Shown here: one piece after another, positions 1-8,338 of the stretch
Layout: every line of letters begins with the position of its first letter
Numbering within the stretch: position 1 is the first letter of the stretch
Source: JAYUKV01 sp043764135
GTDB taxonomy: Bacteria; Patescibacteriota; JACMRA01
Length of the DNA: 31,201 nucleotides
Assembly (NCBI GenBank): GCA_043764135.1
Contig: JAYUKV010000131.1
Span: 1-31,201 of the forward strand
Direction of reading: 5' to 3'
Made by a program: the position numbers and the translations under genes
Notes under the pieces: model-generated
Told to the model about the DNA's origin: nothing
Databases searched by the model: none
What the model saw: only the letters and a program-made list of their open reading frames with translations

Positions 1-36
1 CACAACTTTTTTTCTTAAATCATTATCATATCTCAT
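1..36 (-). CDS. IS630-type transposase, N-terminal fragment (runs off left edge)
   Basis: Only the first 12 codons are inside the window, reading MRYDNDLRKKVV from an ATG at 36-34. The DLRKKVV opening matches the usual start of IS630-family transposases (a helix-turn-helix domain beginning with a 'DLRxxVV' pattern). That family carries a DDE catalytic domain further on, which would lie outside this window. A typical terminal sequence lies just upstream (see the mobile element entry). Twelve residues are very little evidence, so the family call rests on this motif plus the neighbouring putative terminus. It could instead be another helix-turn-helix protein. Confidence 0.45.
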   Translation of the reverse strand, partial: MRYDNDLRKKVV

Positions 37-82
37 AAATTTAAGACAGTATAGTTGATTAAAATTAATTGTCCAGTTGTGT
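1..82 (-). mobile_element. Probable end of an IS630-like insertion sequence
   Basis: Upstream of the transposase start, the minus strand reads AACACAACTGGACAATTAA from about position 82 inward. This resembles terminal inverted repeats of IS630/Tc1-type elements. It is preceded by a TA dinucleotide at 83-84, the target these elements duplicate. The rest of the element lies left of the window, so the second inverted repeat cannot be checked. The boundary is an inference. Confidence 0.35.
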
Positions 83-377
83 TATGGGTTAGCTATAAAA
101 ATGAAAACGTCACAATAATAGAATATATCACCAACTTTATAATCTTCATAATTATTTGCTTTTTCTTATATTATAAATAATTAATGCAAAAACTATGCTT
201 AGTAATAGTTGGCCGATTATAAATCCTAGTATCTAGGAAGCATCAGTAGAGTAGTCCTCATTTGGTCTAATTATAAATTGTAATATTAAAAATACAATTA
301 TAGTGTATTTGAAAAATTTTAACTTCATTCTTAATTTGATAACACATAATGTGTTAAAATGATAAATGACAAAAAAT
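83..377. other. Non-coding stretch between the IS end and pilB
   Basis: No convincing gene is seen on either strand. It holds an imperfect AT-only stem (CATAATTATTT near 149-159 with AAATAATTAATG near 175-186). It also holds a 17-base palindrome TAACACATAATGTGTTA at about 341-357, just past the pilB stop. The palindrome has no following T-run on the pilB strand, so it is at best a weak terminator. Confidence 0.4.
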
Positions 378-2096
378 CTAATTAACAACTCTGATTATTT
401 CTTGCATATCAGTTTCTCCTATTACTACTTTATAGACTCCATCCATTAACATGTTTACAAAGTTGTTTTTTGCAAGGCTCATTCTGATGTCTGATGGTGA
501 AGTGATGTTATCTGATAATAGTGCTTTTAACTCTTGGCTGACATCGAATACTTCGTAAATACCTATTCTGCCTTTGTAACCTGACATATTGCATTTTTCA
601 CAACCTTTGGACTTGGTGAATTCTATTTCTTTAATGTCTGGAAGTTTATCAAATGTTGGATTGGCTTTAAGTAGTTGATAACCTCTATCAAAGACCTCCC
701 TTTCAAATTCATCAAGCATGTGTTTTATCTTGCAATGTGGGCAGACTTTACGAACAAGTCTTTGACCGATTACAACAGACAGGGCATCGGCAAATAAATA
801 TCCTTTTAATCCCATTTCTAGCATTCTAGGTAATGCTCCAACTGCGTCATTTGTGTGAAGGGTCGATAATACTTTATGACCAGTTAAGGCTGCGTTTACG
901 GCTGTGTCTGCAGTTTCAAAGTCTCTTATTTCTCCTACCATGATAATATCTGGATCTTGTCTAAGAACAGATCTAAGAGCTGTTCCAAAAGTCACACCTT
1001 TAGATTGATCAATCTGAGTTTGAGAAATACCATCTAACCTGTATTCTATTGGATCCTCAAGAGAGATAATCTTATTCATACCATCGTTAAGTATTGTTAA
1101 CATGGTGTAAAGTGTTGTAGTCTTACCGCTTCCTGTAGGTCCTGTAGTGAGAATCAAGCCTTGATTTCTTTTGAGAGCTTTTTCTAGCATCTTGCGTTGG
1201 TACTCTAGAAATCCTAAGCTCTCTAGATCCAATACAACATTATTATTACCCAACAATCTCATAACTACAGAATATCCATGTTGAGAAGGAAGCATAGACA
1301 CACGGACATCTAGAGGAAGAGTGTTGTATTGAAAGGAGAATCTTCCATCTTGTGGAATATCGTTAATGTTTAGTTTTAACTTTGATAGTAGTTTTATTCT
1401 GTTTTCAACTTCTCTTTGTTTGGATGCAGGAAAATATGCCATTGTCTTCATTACACCATCAAGTCTGAGCTTAATGTAATATTTCTCTCCGTCTGATTCT
1501 AAGTGGATGTCTGAAGCAAGGTTTCCAGCAGCGCATGCGAGCATAGCTTCCATCTTCTCAGTTACAGTCGGTGAGTTATCAATTACTTGTTGTAAATTAT
1601 CTAGTGACAAACTTTGATTCTCAAATTTTGCCATAGTTTCAGAGTTAAGATTTATATCATCGTTTACAGTGGTATTTTCAACAATAAGGTCGTATGTTTT
1701 TACAATTTTATCAATTGATTCTTCAGAACAATAATAGAATTTGATTTGGTATCCTTTTTCTATGAGTGCATTTATTTTTTCTTTTTGACCTTCGATTTTT
1801 AGTCTTGACAGCGCTATGTTTAAGTCGTTTTCATTGTTGTTAAAACAGCCCATTCTTAATCTATCCACTTCACCTTTTGTAAAAAAACCTAAAGCTCCAG
1901 AAGTAATTGGATAACCAAAAAGGTTAATATACCCCATACCGTACTCAGCTGCTTTACGTTCGATTATACCTTCTTGAAAGGTTCTGTTTAAATCGTTTTG
2001 CACTTTGTTGATTCTAAACTGTTTATCATCAGAAAGGGTGCTAACTCTCACATCATTTGAGTTGTTTATTTGACCTGGATCAATAGTTACCGGCAT
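378..2096 (-). CDS. pilB: PilB/GspE-type type IV pilus assembly ATPase
   Basis: Secretion ATPase of the GspE/PilB family, which powers extension of type IV pili or pseudopili from the cytoplasmic face of the membrane. An N-terminal GspE-N-like region (about residues 60-140) precedes the ATPase core. Landmarks are SDIHLE at 195-200, QDGR at 249-252, Walker A GPTGSGKT at 319-326, Asp box LEDPIEY at 346-352, Walker B DPDIIMVGEIRD at 381-392, and His box GHKVLSTLHTND at 406-417. The zinc-binding pairs CPHC (452-455) and CEKC (499-502) are characteristic of this family. The length of 572 aa is normal. It ends with TAG. No Shine-Dalgarno is visible before the ATG. No other pilus genes are adjacent, so the assembly locus must be elsewhere. 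PilT is less likely because PilT lacks the long N-terminus and the Cys pairs. Confidence 0.95.
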   Translation of the reverse strand: MPVTIDPGQINNSNDVRVSTLSDDKQFRINKVQNDLNRTFQEGIIERKAAEYGMGYINLFGYPITSGALGFFTKGEVDRLRMGCFNNNENDLNIALSRLKIEGQKEKINALIEKGYQIKFYYCSEESIDKIVKTYDLIVENTTVNDDINLNSETMAKFENQSLSLDNLQQVIDNSPTVTEKMEAMLACAAGNLASDIHLESDGEKYYIKLRLDGVMKTMAYFPASKQREVENRIKLLSKLKLNINDIPQDGRFSFQYNTLPLDVRVSMLPSQHGYSVVMRLLGNNNVVLDLESLGFLEYQRKMLEKALKRNQGLILTTGPTGSGKTTTLYTMLTILNDGMNKIISLEDPIEYRLDGISQTQIDQSKGVTFGTALRSVLRQDPDIIMVGEIRDFETADTAVNAALTGHKVLSTLHTNDAVGALPRMLEMGLKGYLFADALSVVIGQRLVRKVCPHCKIKHMLDEFEREVFDRGYQLLKANPTFDKLPDIKEIEFTKSKGCEKCNMSGYKGRIGIYEVFDVSQELKALLSDNITSPSDIRMSLAKNNFVNMLMDGVYKVVIGETDMQEIIRVVN

Positions 2097-2133
2097 ATTA
2101 TAAGTTAATTTTACCCTAATGTAAGTATATGGT

Positions 2134-2165
2134 CAAAAAAAATTCCCCTTTGAAAAAAAGGGGAT
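2134..2165 (-). terminator. Intrinsic terminator after the 105-aa gene
   Basis: Stem TCCCCTTT (2144-2151) pairs with AAAGGGGA (2157-2164) around loop GAAAA. On the minus strand it is followed by a T-run (A-run 2134-2142 on the plus strand). It ends the 2175-2492 transcript and separates it from pilB. Confidence 0.85.
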
Positions 2166-2174
2166 GTAATGTAT

Positions 2175-2492
2175 TTATACCGTAATCAAATCATCATCTC
2201 GACCGGTATCGGTTTTTTTTATGAATTTTGCTTTCCTAAAGAATGTTGTATTGAAGTCAAAAGTGTCTAGTTTTGCTGGAGTCACTCTATATAAAGGTTC
2301 TTTAGAAAGTTCATTTTTTTCAATATCGTTGACCATGTAACATTGGTTACTTCCGTCACTTTCTTCAACAAGGATTAATGGATTTGTTCCTGCTTGTAAA
2401 AGATCAAGAATTGTTTTGTTACTAGTATCCATGTGTCCAAATGAATATATGGATTCATGGATAATAAACGATTTGAAGATTTGATGTGACAT
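2175..2492 (-). CDS. Uncharacterised 105-aa protein
   Basis: No family recognised. It is a soluble, mixed-composition small protein without signal peptide or membrane segment. The C-terminus is charged (AKFIKKTDTGRDDD). The ATG at 2492 has an AGGA Shine-Dalgarno about eight bases upstream on the minus strand, supporting this start. It lies downstream of the 516-aa gene in the same direction with a 75-base gap, and has its own strong terminator, so it is expressed either alone or as the end of a two-gene unit. A TTGACA box lies at the end of the upstream gene (about 2563-2568), but no good -10 follows at normal spacing. Confidence 0.6.
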   Translation of the reverse strand: MSHQIFKSFIIHESIYSFGHMDTSNKTILDLLQAGTNPLILVEESDGSNQCYMVNDIEKNELSKEPLYRVTPAKLDTFDFNTTFFRKAKFIKKTDTGRDDDLITV

Positions 2493-2567
2493 GATTTTGT
2501 CCTGCTAATTGAGGTTTTAGAGTGCAATACTTTAAACGTTGTTCCAACTTATAAAGTTTGTCAAGAA

Positions 2568-4118
2568 TTATCTATCAATTTTATCTGTGTAGGTCAAGCT
2601 CACGATTTTTGGATCAGATAAAACATAGGCTGCAAAACCTGAATTGTTGTTTATTGTTAAACCAATAGGTTTTGCGTTTTGACCTCCTAATTTGGCTTTA
2701 ACAAAATTAACATTGTCATTGTCTTCGAATATCTGTAAACCGAGATTAATTCTGTTCTCAGGCACAGCTTCTACAATAATCTTATATTTAGTATTGGGGT
2801 TATCCGAAGTAAATTTAGTTATTGTACTTATTAAAGTTTCAATAACTAAACTCAAATGAGCCGATAATTCTTCTAAAGTTTTAGAATTTAAAGTACAGTA
2901 GGAGATAAAATCAGGGTCCAGATCTAATCCATTTTGAATTTGATTGTTTTGATTTATAAATACCAGTACTTCGTCTTCTAACTTTGGGCAAAACCCTCTC
3001 GAGAGAAGTGATTGCAAGGTTGAATTAAAATTATCTTTTTCTACTTTGGTAATTAGTTTTTTTTTGTTTTCAATAACCTCTGGTTCTGGTGAGACTGTGG
3101 GGTTTAGTAAAGAAGTTGTTAAATTCTCTTTAAGTGTCTGAAATTTTTGCCCTACAAGATCTGATGAAGTAACATCTTTTGGGTTACGTTCTTCGTTGAT
3201 TTGGGTTTGAATTTTTGTTCTAATATCAAAAACTTTATAAACCTTACCATGGTAAGTGTATAATGATAGATTACCATCTGTTAACTTAAGAGTCATGGCA
3301 GTAGGCTGAGACAAGTCATCGTCACTTTCATAAGCAACAACATTGTTTAGAAAATCTACCCCTATTTGAAATTTATTTCCTAATCCATAATAAATAATGT
3401 CTTTTAGAGAAGGGTGTAAGTTTTTACTATTGATTCTTGCAAATTGTGACAATTGATCAATGTATTCAATCTTGGTTTGAGTTGCACTGGCGATCATTTT
3501 TTGCTCTGCCTCTTTGATTTTTGAGTGTAGCTGTTGGATTGAGTCAGTTTCAAATACTTTTGCATTTTTTGGATCAATGGTTTGTATTTGTGGAGTTTGA
3601 CTTTTATCTTTATACTCTTTATTTCGGTTATTGTCTAGTAGTTGTTTAAGATATTTTTCATTATATGTGATTGAATCATTTTTTATTCTTGATGATTTAA
3701 TGGCTTGTTCTAATTGATTTAGATTTTTATCAATTAAACTTAGATATCTTGTTTGAATTTTGTTACTCAGATTAGTTTTTAAATTATTTATAATTTTAAT
3801 TAGTTTATTTGATTCTTGAACTTGAGTATTGATTATATAAATTGAATTTTGTATGTGTTGTTTTCTTTGTGTTGATGAGTAGTGTCCGATTATATTTCTA
3901 GCAAATTTTTCTAATCCAGGTAATTCAAATTCTATAGGTTTTATCAGATGAGGTTGGTCCAAATCATCCTTAGAACCACCTAATTGAATATATTCTTTTT
4001 GTAATTTAATTAAAATAGTAGATGTTTTGACTAATAAAACATTAAGCTTTTCCAAGCTATAATGTAACTGGTTATCAGGAACGAATTTATTAGACTCACT
4101 TCCTGCAATATTATTCAT
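2568..4118 (-). CDS. Uncharacterised 516-aa protein with helical, probably coiled-coil N-terminal half
   Basis: No family recognised. Residues about 20-215 are rich in Leu, Ile, Lys, Gln and Asn with heptad-like spacing, suggesting long helices or coiled coils. The region about 240-300 looks like a compact beta-rich segment (for example LSLYTYHGKVYKVFDI). Residues about 350-516 form another globular part. No signal peptide or membrane span is visible. The ATG at 4118 lies only a few bases downstream of a good -10 box (see the promoter at 4127-4155) and has no Shine-Dalgarno, so the mRNA is probably leaderless. It is divergent from leuS, with both promoters in an 82-base gap. Confidence 0.65.
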   Translation of the reverse strand: MNNIAGSESNKFVPDNQLHYSLEKLNVLLVKTSTILIKLQKEYIQLGGSKDDLDQPHLIKPIEFELPGLEKFARNIIGHYSSTQRKQHIQNSIYIINTQVQESNKLIKIINNLKTNLSNKIQTRYLSLIDKNLNQLEQAIKSSRIKNDSITYNEKYLKQLLDNNRNKEYKDKSQTPQIQTIDPKNAKVFETDSIQQLHSKIKEAEQKMIASATQTKIEYIDQLSQFARINSKNLHPSLKDIIYYGLGNKFQIGVDFLNNVVAYESDDDLSQPTAMTLKLTDGNLSLYTYHGKVYKVFDIRTKIQTQINEERNPKDVTSSDLVGQKFQTLKENLTTSLLNPTVSPEPEVIENKKKLITKVEKDNFNSTLQSLLSRGFCPKLEDEVLVFINQNNQIQNGLDLDPDFISYCTLNSKTLEELSAHLSLVIETLISTITKFTSDNPNTKYKIIVEAVPENRINLGLQIFEDNDNVNFVKAKLGGQNAKPIGLTINNNSGFAAYVLSDPKIVSLTYTDKIDR

Positions 4119-4126
4119 AATGATTG

Positions 4127-4155
4127 AGTATAGTTTATAAACGCAGTTTTAACAA
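4127..4155 (-). promoter_or_regulatory. Sigma70-type promoter of the 516-aa gene, predicted leaderless start
   Basis: On the minus strand TTGTTA (4155-4150), a 17-base spacer, then TATACT (4132-4127). The expected transcription start is about 4120, one or two bases from the ATG at 4118. Confidence 0.6.
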
Positions 4156-4200
4156 CCTTGGCTTTACATAATTTATATACTTAATTACCAATAGATATAT

Positions 4201-6696
4201 ATGTCATACGATCACAGACAAATAGAAACTAATATTCTTAAATATTGGAATGATAATAATATTTATCAAACCATAAATGATTATTCTAAACCAAAAAAAT
4301 ATATTCTTGATATGTTTCCTTATCCTTCTGGTGCAGGTTTGCATGTTGGACACCCAAGAGGCTATGTAGGAAGCGATATTCTTGCTAGGTTTTATAAACT
4401 CAATGGTTATAATGTACTTCATCCAATGGGGTTTGATTCGTTTGGTTTGCCAGCGGAAAATTACGCTAAAAAGAATAAAGTAATGCCAGCATTGATTACA
4501 CAATCTAATATCGATACTTTTAAAAAGCAGTTAGAATCATTAGGTTTTAGTTATGATTGGGGCAGGGAACTTGCAACAACAGATGAAGACTTCTTCAAAT
4601 GGACACAATGGATATTTCTAGAATTATTCAAAAAAGGCTTAGCCTATGAAGAATCTACTATGGTTAATTGGTGTCCTGGATTGGGGACCATATTAGCTAA
4701 TGAAGAAGTTATAGATGGTTTAAGCGAAATAGGGTCGTATCCAGTATTTAGAAAACCTTTAAAACAATGGTCAATGAGAATTACTCAATATGCTGAAAGG
4801 TTAAATGATGATCTAAATTTGTTAGACAAATGGCCTGAAAAAATCAAAACAATGCAAGCTAATTGGATTGGTAAATCTACAGGTTATGAAGTTAAATTTC
4901 CTGTTATTAATTCAGATCTATTCGTTGAAGTATATACTACAAGATTAGATACAATTGAATCAAATACTTATTTGCTTCTTGCGCCCGAGCATCCATTGGT
5001 CGGACAATTAACAACAGAAGACAATAAGTCAACTGTAGATGAGTACATCAAGCAGACTTCGCTTAAGTCAGATTTGGCTAGACAAGAGAATCAAGAATTT
5101 ACAGGTTGTTTTACTGGTTCTTATGCTACTAACCCTATTAATGGTATAAAATTACCTATTTGGATTGCTGACTTTGTTCTAGCTCATTACGCAAAAGGTG
5201 CTGTTTTCGGAGATGCGCATGATCAAAGAGATTTTGATCTGGCTAAGAAGTATAATATCCCTTTAGATACTAATATTTATCCAGTTAATGCTACACCTGA
5301 TGAGATTGAAGAAATTAAGAATTTAAATATTTGTTATACAGAATTAGGAGTTGACAGTGAGGGTAGAACAAGTGAAGAGCTTAAGAAGTTTTATGGAGAT
5401 AAGCTAGTCGATCAATCTTTGGCAAAAGTAAAAGTTAATTATAGACTCAAAGATTGGGGATTTTCTAGACAGAGGTACTGGGGTGAGCCAATCCCTGTGG
5501 TGTATGAAATTGATGATAATAAGAAAAAAGTTACAGGACCTATAGCTTTGGATTTTTGTACCCTTCCATTGAGATTGCCTTCAATAGATAACTTTGATCT
5601 AATTGATTATGATACGACAAAAGAAGATCCAGAACCTATTTTAAATAGATTTGAGGATTGGTTGTATGTTCAAGGTTATTATAATGATAAAGGTGAGGTG
5701 ATAACAATTGATGAAAATTCAATTATCCCAGAAGGAGTTGAGATTAAAAACTTTATTAGAGAAGGTAATACTATGCCTCAATGGGCTGGCTCTTCTTGGT
5801 ATTATCTAAGATATATGGACAATAAGAATGATCAAGCATTTGTAGATCCTAAGGCTGAGAAATACTGGAATCAAGTTGATATTTATATTGGTGGGGCTGA
5901 ACATGCTGTACTACACTTACTGTACTCAAGGTTTTGGCATAAAGTCTTATTCGACCTTGGTCATGTAACAACAGTTGAACCATTCAAGGAACTAATGAAT
6001 CAAGGTTTAATCATGGCCGAAGACGGTCGCAAAATGTCCAAGTCGCTTGGTAATGTTATCAATCCTGATGATATTGTTAATGAATTAGGAGCAGATTCAC
6101 TTAGATTATTTGAAATGTTTATTGGTCCGTTTGATCAGAATGTGGCTTGGCAGACTAATGGAATAATAGGTATGAGAAGATTCTTAGATAAAATTGAATC
6201 TTTAAAAACCAAGATCCAGGACCAGACAAATCCTAATCTAGACTTCATTCATAACCTTACAATTAAAGAAGTAACCAACAATATCCAAGATTACAAGTTC
6301 AATTCAGCAATAGCAAGAATGATGGAATGGTGTAATGTTGTTATCAAAGAATCTTTTATAGGCAAAAAACAATATCTCCAATTCTTACAAATCCTAGCTC
6401 CGTTTGCTCCATTTCTAACTGATTCAATTTGGTTGGAATTGGGTAATAGTAAATCAATTCATCTATCCACATGGCCTCAATATGATGAAACCAAGATTAT
6501 TGTAAAATCCAAAGTTATTGGTGTTCAAGTTAATGGAAAACTAAGAGGTGAGATAGAAGTGTTCGAAGAAGATACACAAGAACAAGCTCTAGTTAAAGCT
6601 AAAGAAATTGAAAATGTCTCAAGATTCATTGAAGGGGAAATTACCAAAGTAGTATATATTCCAATGAGAGTATTAAATATAATAGTAAATAATTAA
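4201..6696 (+). CDS. leuS: Leucyl-tRNA synthetase
   Basis: Class I aminoacyl-tRNA synthetase that attaches leucine to tRNA-Leu. The HIGH-type motif is HVGH at 48-51 and the KMSKS loop is at 611-615. The CP1 editing domain is present. Its threonine-rich strand reads TTRLDT (246-251), where most bacteria have TTRPDT. The segment with the catalytic aspartate reads GAVFGDAHDQRD (about 333-344) instead of the common GAVMAVPAHDxRD. The aspartate in HDQRD (D341) and the final threonine of the TTRLDT strand (T251) are kept, so editing is probably still possible. The C-terminal domain ends with the typical VQVNGKLRG segment. The length of 831 aa is normal. It starts at ATG 4201 with no clear Shine-Dalgarno. 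It is followed immediately by a strong terminator, so it is monocistronic. Confidence 0.97.
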   Translation: MSYDHRQIETNILKYWNDNNIYQTINDYSKPKKYILDMFPYPSGAGLHVGHPRGYVGSDILARFYKLNGYNVLHPMGFDSFGLPAENYAKKNKVMPALITQSNIDTFKKQLESLGFSYDWGRELATTDEDFFKWTQWIFLELFKKGLAYEESTMVNWCPGLGTILANEEVIDGLSEIGSYPVFRKPLKQWSMRITQYAERLNDDLNLLDKWPEKIKTMQANWIGKSTGYEVKFPVINSDLFVEVYTTRLDTIESNTYLLLAPEHPLVGQLTTEDNKSTVDEYIKQTSLKSDLARQENQEFTGCFTGSYATNPINGIKLPIWIADFVLAHYAKGAVFGDAHDQRDFDLAKKYNIPLDTNIYPVNATPDEIEEIKNLNICYTELGVDSEGRTSEELKKFYGDKLVDQSLAKVKVNYRLKDWGFSRQRYWGEPIPVVYEIDDNKKKVTGPIALDFCTLPLRLPSIDNFDLIDYDTTKEDPEPILNRFEDWLYVQGYYNDKGEVITIDENSIIPEGVEIKNFIREGNTMPQWAGSSWYYLRYMDNKNDQAFVDPKAEKYWNQVDIYIGGAEHAVLHLLYSRFWHKVLFDLGHVTTVEPFKELMNQGLIMAEDGRKMSKSLGNVINPDDIVNELGADSLRLFEMFIGPFDQNVAWQTNGIIGMRRFLDKIESLKTKIQDQTNPNLDFIHNLTIKEVTNNIQDYKFNSAIARMMEWCNVVIKESFIGKKQYLQFLQILAPFAPFLTDSIWLELGNSKSIHLSTWPQYDETKIIVKSKVIGVQVNGKLRGEIEVFEEDTQEQALVKAKEIENVSRFIEGEITKVVYIPMRVLNIIVNN

Positions 6697-6725
6697 GCAC
6701 CTAACTAATAGTTAGGTGCTTTTTA
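6696..6725 (+). terminator. Intrinsic terminator of leuS
   Basis: Perfect 10-bp stem AGCACCTAAC (6696-6705) with GTTAGGTGCT (6711-6720), loop TAATA, then a short T-run. It overlaps the leuS stop codon. It lies between two convergent genes and may also slow transcription from the minus strand, although that side has no good T-run. Confidence 0.9.
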
Positions 6726-6734
6726 TTAACTCTT

Positions 6735-7133
6735 TTACAAATTCTTGAATTGTTGTTCAGACAAGAACTGTGTAATCGGGGTTAAAGGGATTGATTTTTT
6801 AATCTGGATTTGGAATGTTGGTGTATGAGCGAAAGTGAAATTGATGTCATGATCACCATCGATAAGCCCACCTGCATTTTCAGTTGTAAAACAAACAAGA
6901 TGTTTCCATGGTATAAAGAAACGAGATATTTTCTCTCCTTTTAGATTTTGAAGATTAATAAAAATATATCGATGTGAAGTAAATAGAACCATGTCTCTTT
7001 TATAACGAAAGGCAAAATGAATTTCCTCTCCCTTACAAAGAAATTCTTCAATTACTTCTGTTACTCTTTGATCAGTCACACTAATTTCAGTTGCATTTGA
7101 AGTGAATAGAGACTGCCAATTTGAATCTGCCAT
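6735..7133 (-). CDS. Bacterial PH-domain protein
   Basis: Small soluble protein of 132 aa whose middle (about residues 30-110) fits the bacterial pleckstrin-homology domain (bPH) pattern. It has a strand and turn with VLFTSHRYIFINLQNLKGEK, then SRFFIPWKHLVCFTTENAGG, then a DHDINFTF strand. In this family 'LLTNxRLixxDxxGxxGkkxxyxsIPYxxIxxFsvEtAG' is the diagnostic run, and the order of elements matches. Its biochemical role is unknown. No membrane segment is present. It is convergent with leuS and terminates against the same hairpin. An AGGT lies about eleven bases before the ATG, so a Shine-Dalgarno is doubtful. Confidence 0.75.
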   Translation of the reverse strand: MADSNWQSLFTSNATEISVTDQRVTEVIEEFLCKGEEIHFAFRYKRDMVLFTSHRYIFINLQNLKGEKISRFFIPWKHLVCFTTENAGGLIDGDHDINFTFAHTPTFQIQIKKSIPLTPITQFLSEQQFKNL

Positions 7134-7207
7134 TTTATTTTCTACCTAAGATTATGGTTTTTCCATAGCCACTAATAGTAATGGCATAATAAAAACTTAA
7201 TTGCAAA

Positions 7208-8338
7208 TTAATAATTCTGTAATTCTTTTATCAAGTTTTTCTTCTTCGGGTGGTTAGTTACAATATAATCAATTGCTTCAATAAATAACTCTGTTTTACC
7301 ATAGGTTAAATACCATTTTTCTATTGTTGATAACAATTCTGAATAGTCATTGTTGTATAAGAAATTGGACCATTCTTTGATTAAATTAAAAACTTTATTC
7401 TCAATAAGATCTTGATCATGTGGGCAAATATTAGCAATTTGTAACAAATCTCTTACTTCAAAGGAGTCTAGATTTTGAATAAGGCTTTTTTTATCTTCGG
7501 CTTTTAAGGCGTATGACATCCATACCCTAGGTTGTTTCTTGTAATACTTCATTAGATATTGAGAAATACTATATTTAACATCATCATCCATCGATTTAAG
7601 AAAGTTTATAATATCAATATGTGAATCAATGGTAAAGATATTGGAGTAAATGTTTACATATGTTTTTACTCCTAAACTCTCTTTATTAAGAGAGTGAATC
7701 TTCTTCAGATATGGCATAAATAGCCTAAACCATAATGCGGAATTCTGCGCTGACAAATAAGGGTGTGTGAATAGCTGAATAATCTTAATCTCGTTATTAA
7801 ACTCTTTAGAACTTATATTAAGAGCTTCAGATAAAATATCTTTAACTTCAGGATATTTTATTATGTCTTTTGATATTGATCCTAGATTCTTGGTTATATC
7901 TCTTTCATCCCAATCAAACTCAAAATAATTAGTTAGATTAAATTTATATTGATTAAGTACAGTGCTTTTTTCACCTAAAATGAGGGTGTCCCATAGAGAG
8001 TCGTTGACTTTTGTTGTGTTATCTGTTGATTTGTATTTATCTTCTAATAATGATAAAACAGCGCTTATATGATGGCAATATCCCATCATATGGTAATATT
8101 CACAGTTACAATGTGCCAGCTTAAAATATTCATCACTTCTATACTCTGGATTAATCAAATGTATTGTTGGGGCGATAACTTCATAAATTTTATCATGATC
8201 TTTTATACCGTAATTATACCAATGTGGAATTAGTTCAGCTTTGGAGACTAGAACCTTACCTTCTAAATATAATTTCTGACCCTTTTGAATAAGGGTCTCA
8301 TTGTTAATTAATTGATTGATAGAATTATATATTGACAT
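7208..8338 (-). CDS. SWIM zinc-finger protein
   Basis: The N-terminal 100 residues contain the SWIM pattern CxC-x8-CxH: C77, C79, C88 and H90 (HCNCEYYHMMGYCHH). It is preceded by the usual beta-rich lead (residues about 15-58, with G20, YLEGKV and YEVIAPT). SWIM domains bind zinc and are thought to mediate DNA or protein contacts. The remaining 270 residues are helical and Lys/Asn-rich with no recognised domain; the SNF2 helicase sometimes linked to SWIM is absent. The start codon overlaps the stop of the upstream transporter gene by one base (TAATG), so the two are probably translationally coupled. Confidence 0.8.
   Translation of the reverse strand: MSIYNSINQLINNETLIQKGQKLYLEGKVLVSKAELIPHWYNYGIKDHDKIYEVIAPTIHLINPEYRSDEYFKLAHCNCEYYHMMGYCHHISAVLSLLEDKYKSTDNTTKVNDSLWDTLILGEKSTVLNQYKFNLTNYFEFDWDERDITKNLGSISKDIIKYPEVKDILSEALNISSKEFNNEIKIIQLFTHPYLSAQNSALWFRLFMPYLKKIHSLNKESLGVKTYVNIYSNIFTIDSHIDIINFLKSMDDDVKYSISQYLMKYYKKQPRVWMSYALKAEDKKSLIQNLDSFEVRDLLQIANICPHDQDLIENKVFNLIKEWSNFLYNNDYSELLSTIEKWYLTYGKTELFIEAIDYIVTNHPKKKNLIKELQNY

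Noticed and set aside
341..357. Palindrome TAACACATAATGTGTTA as the pilB terminator
   Set aside because: It has no T-run on the pilB strand and is made only of weak pairs. An operator or chance palindrome in AT-rich DNA is equally likely.
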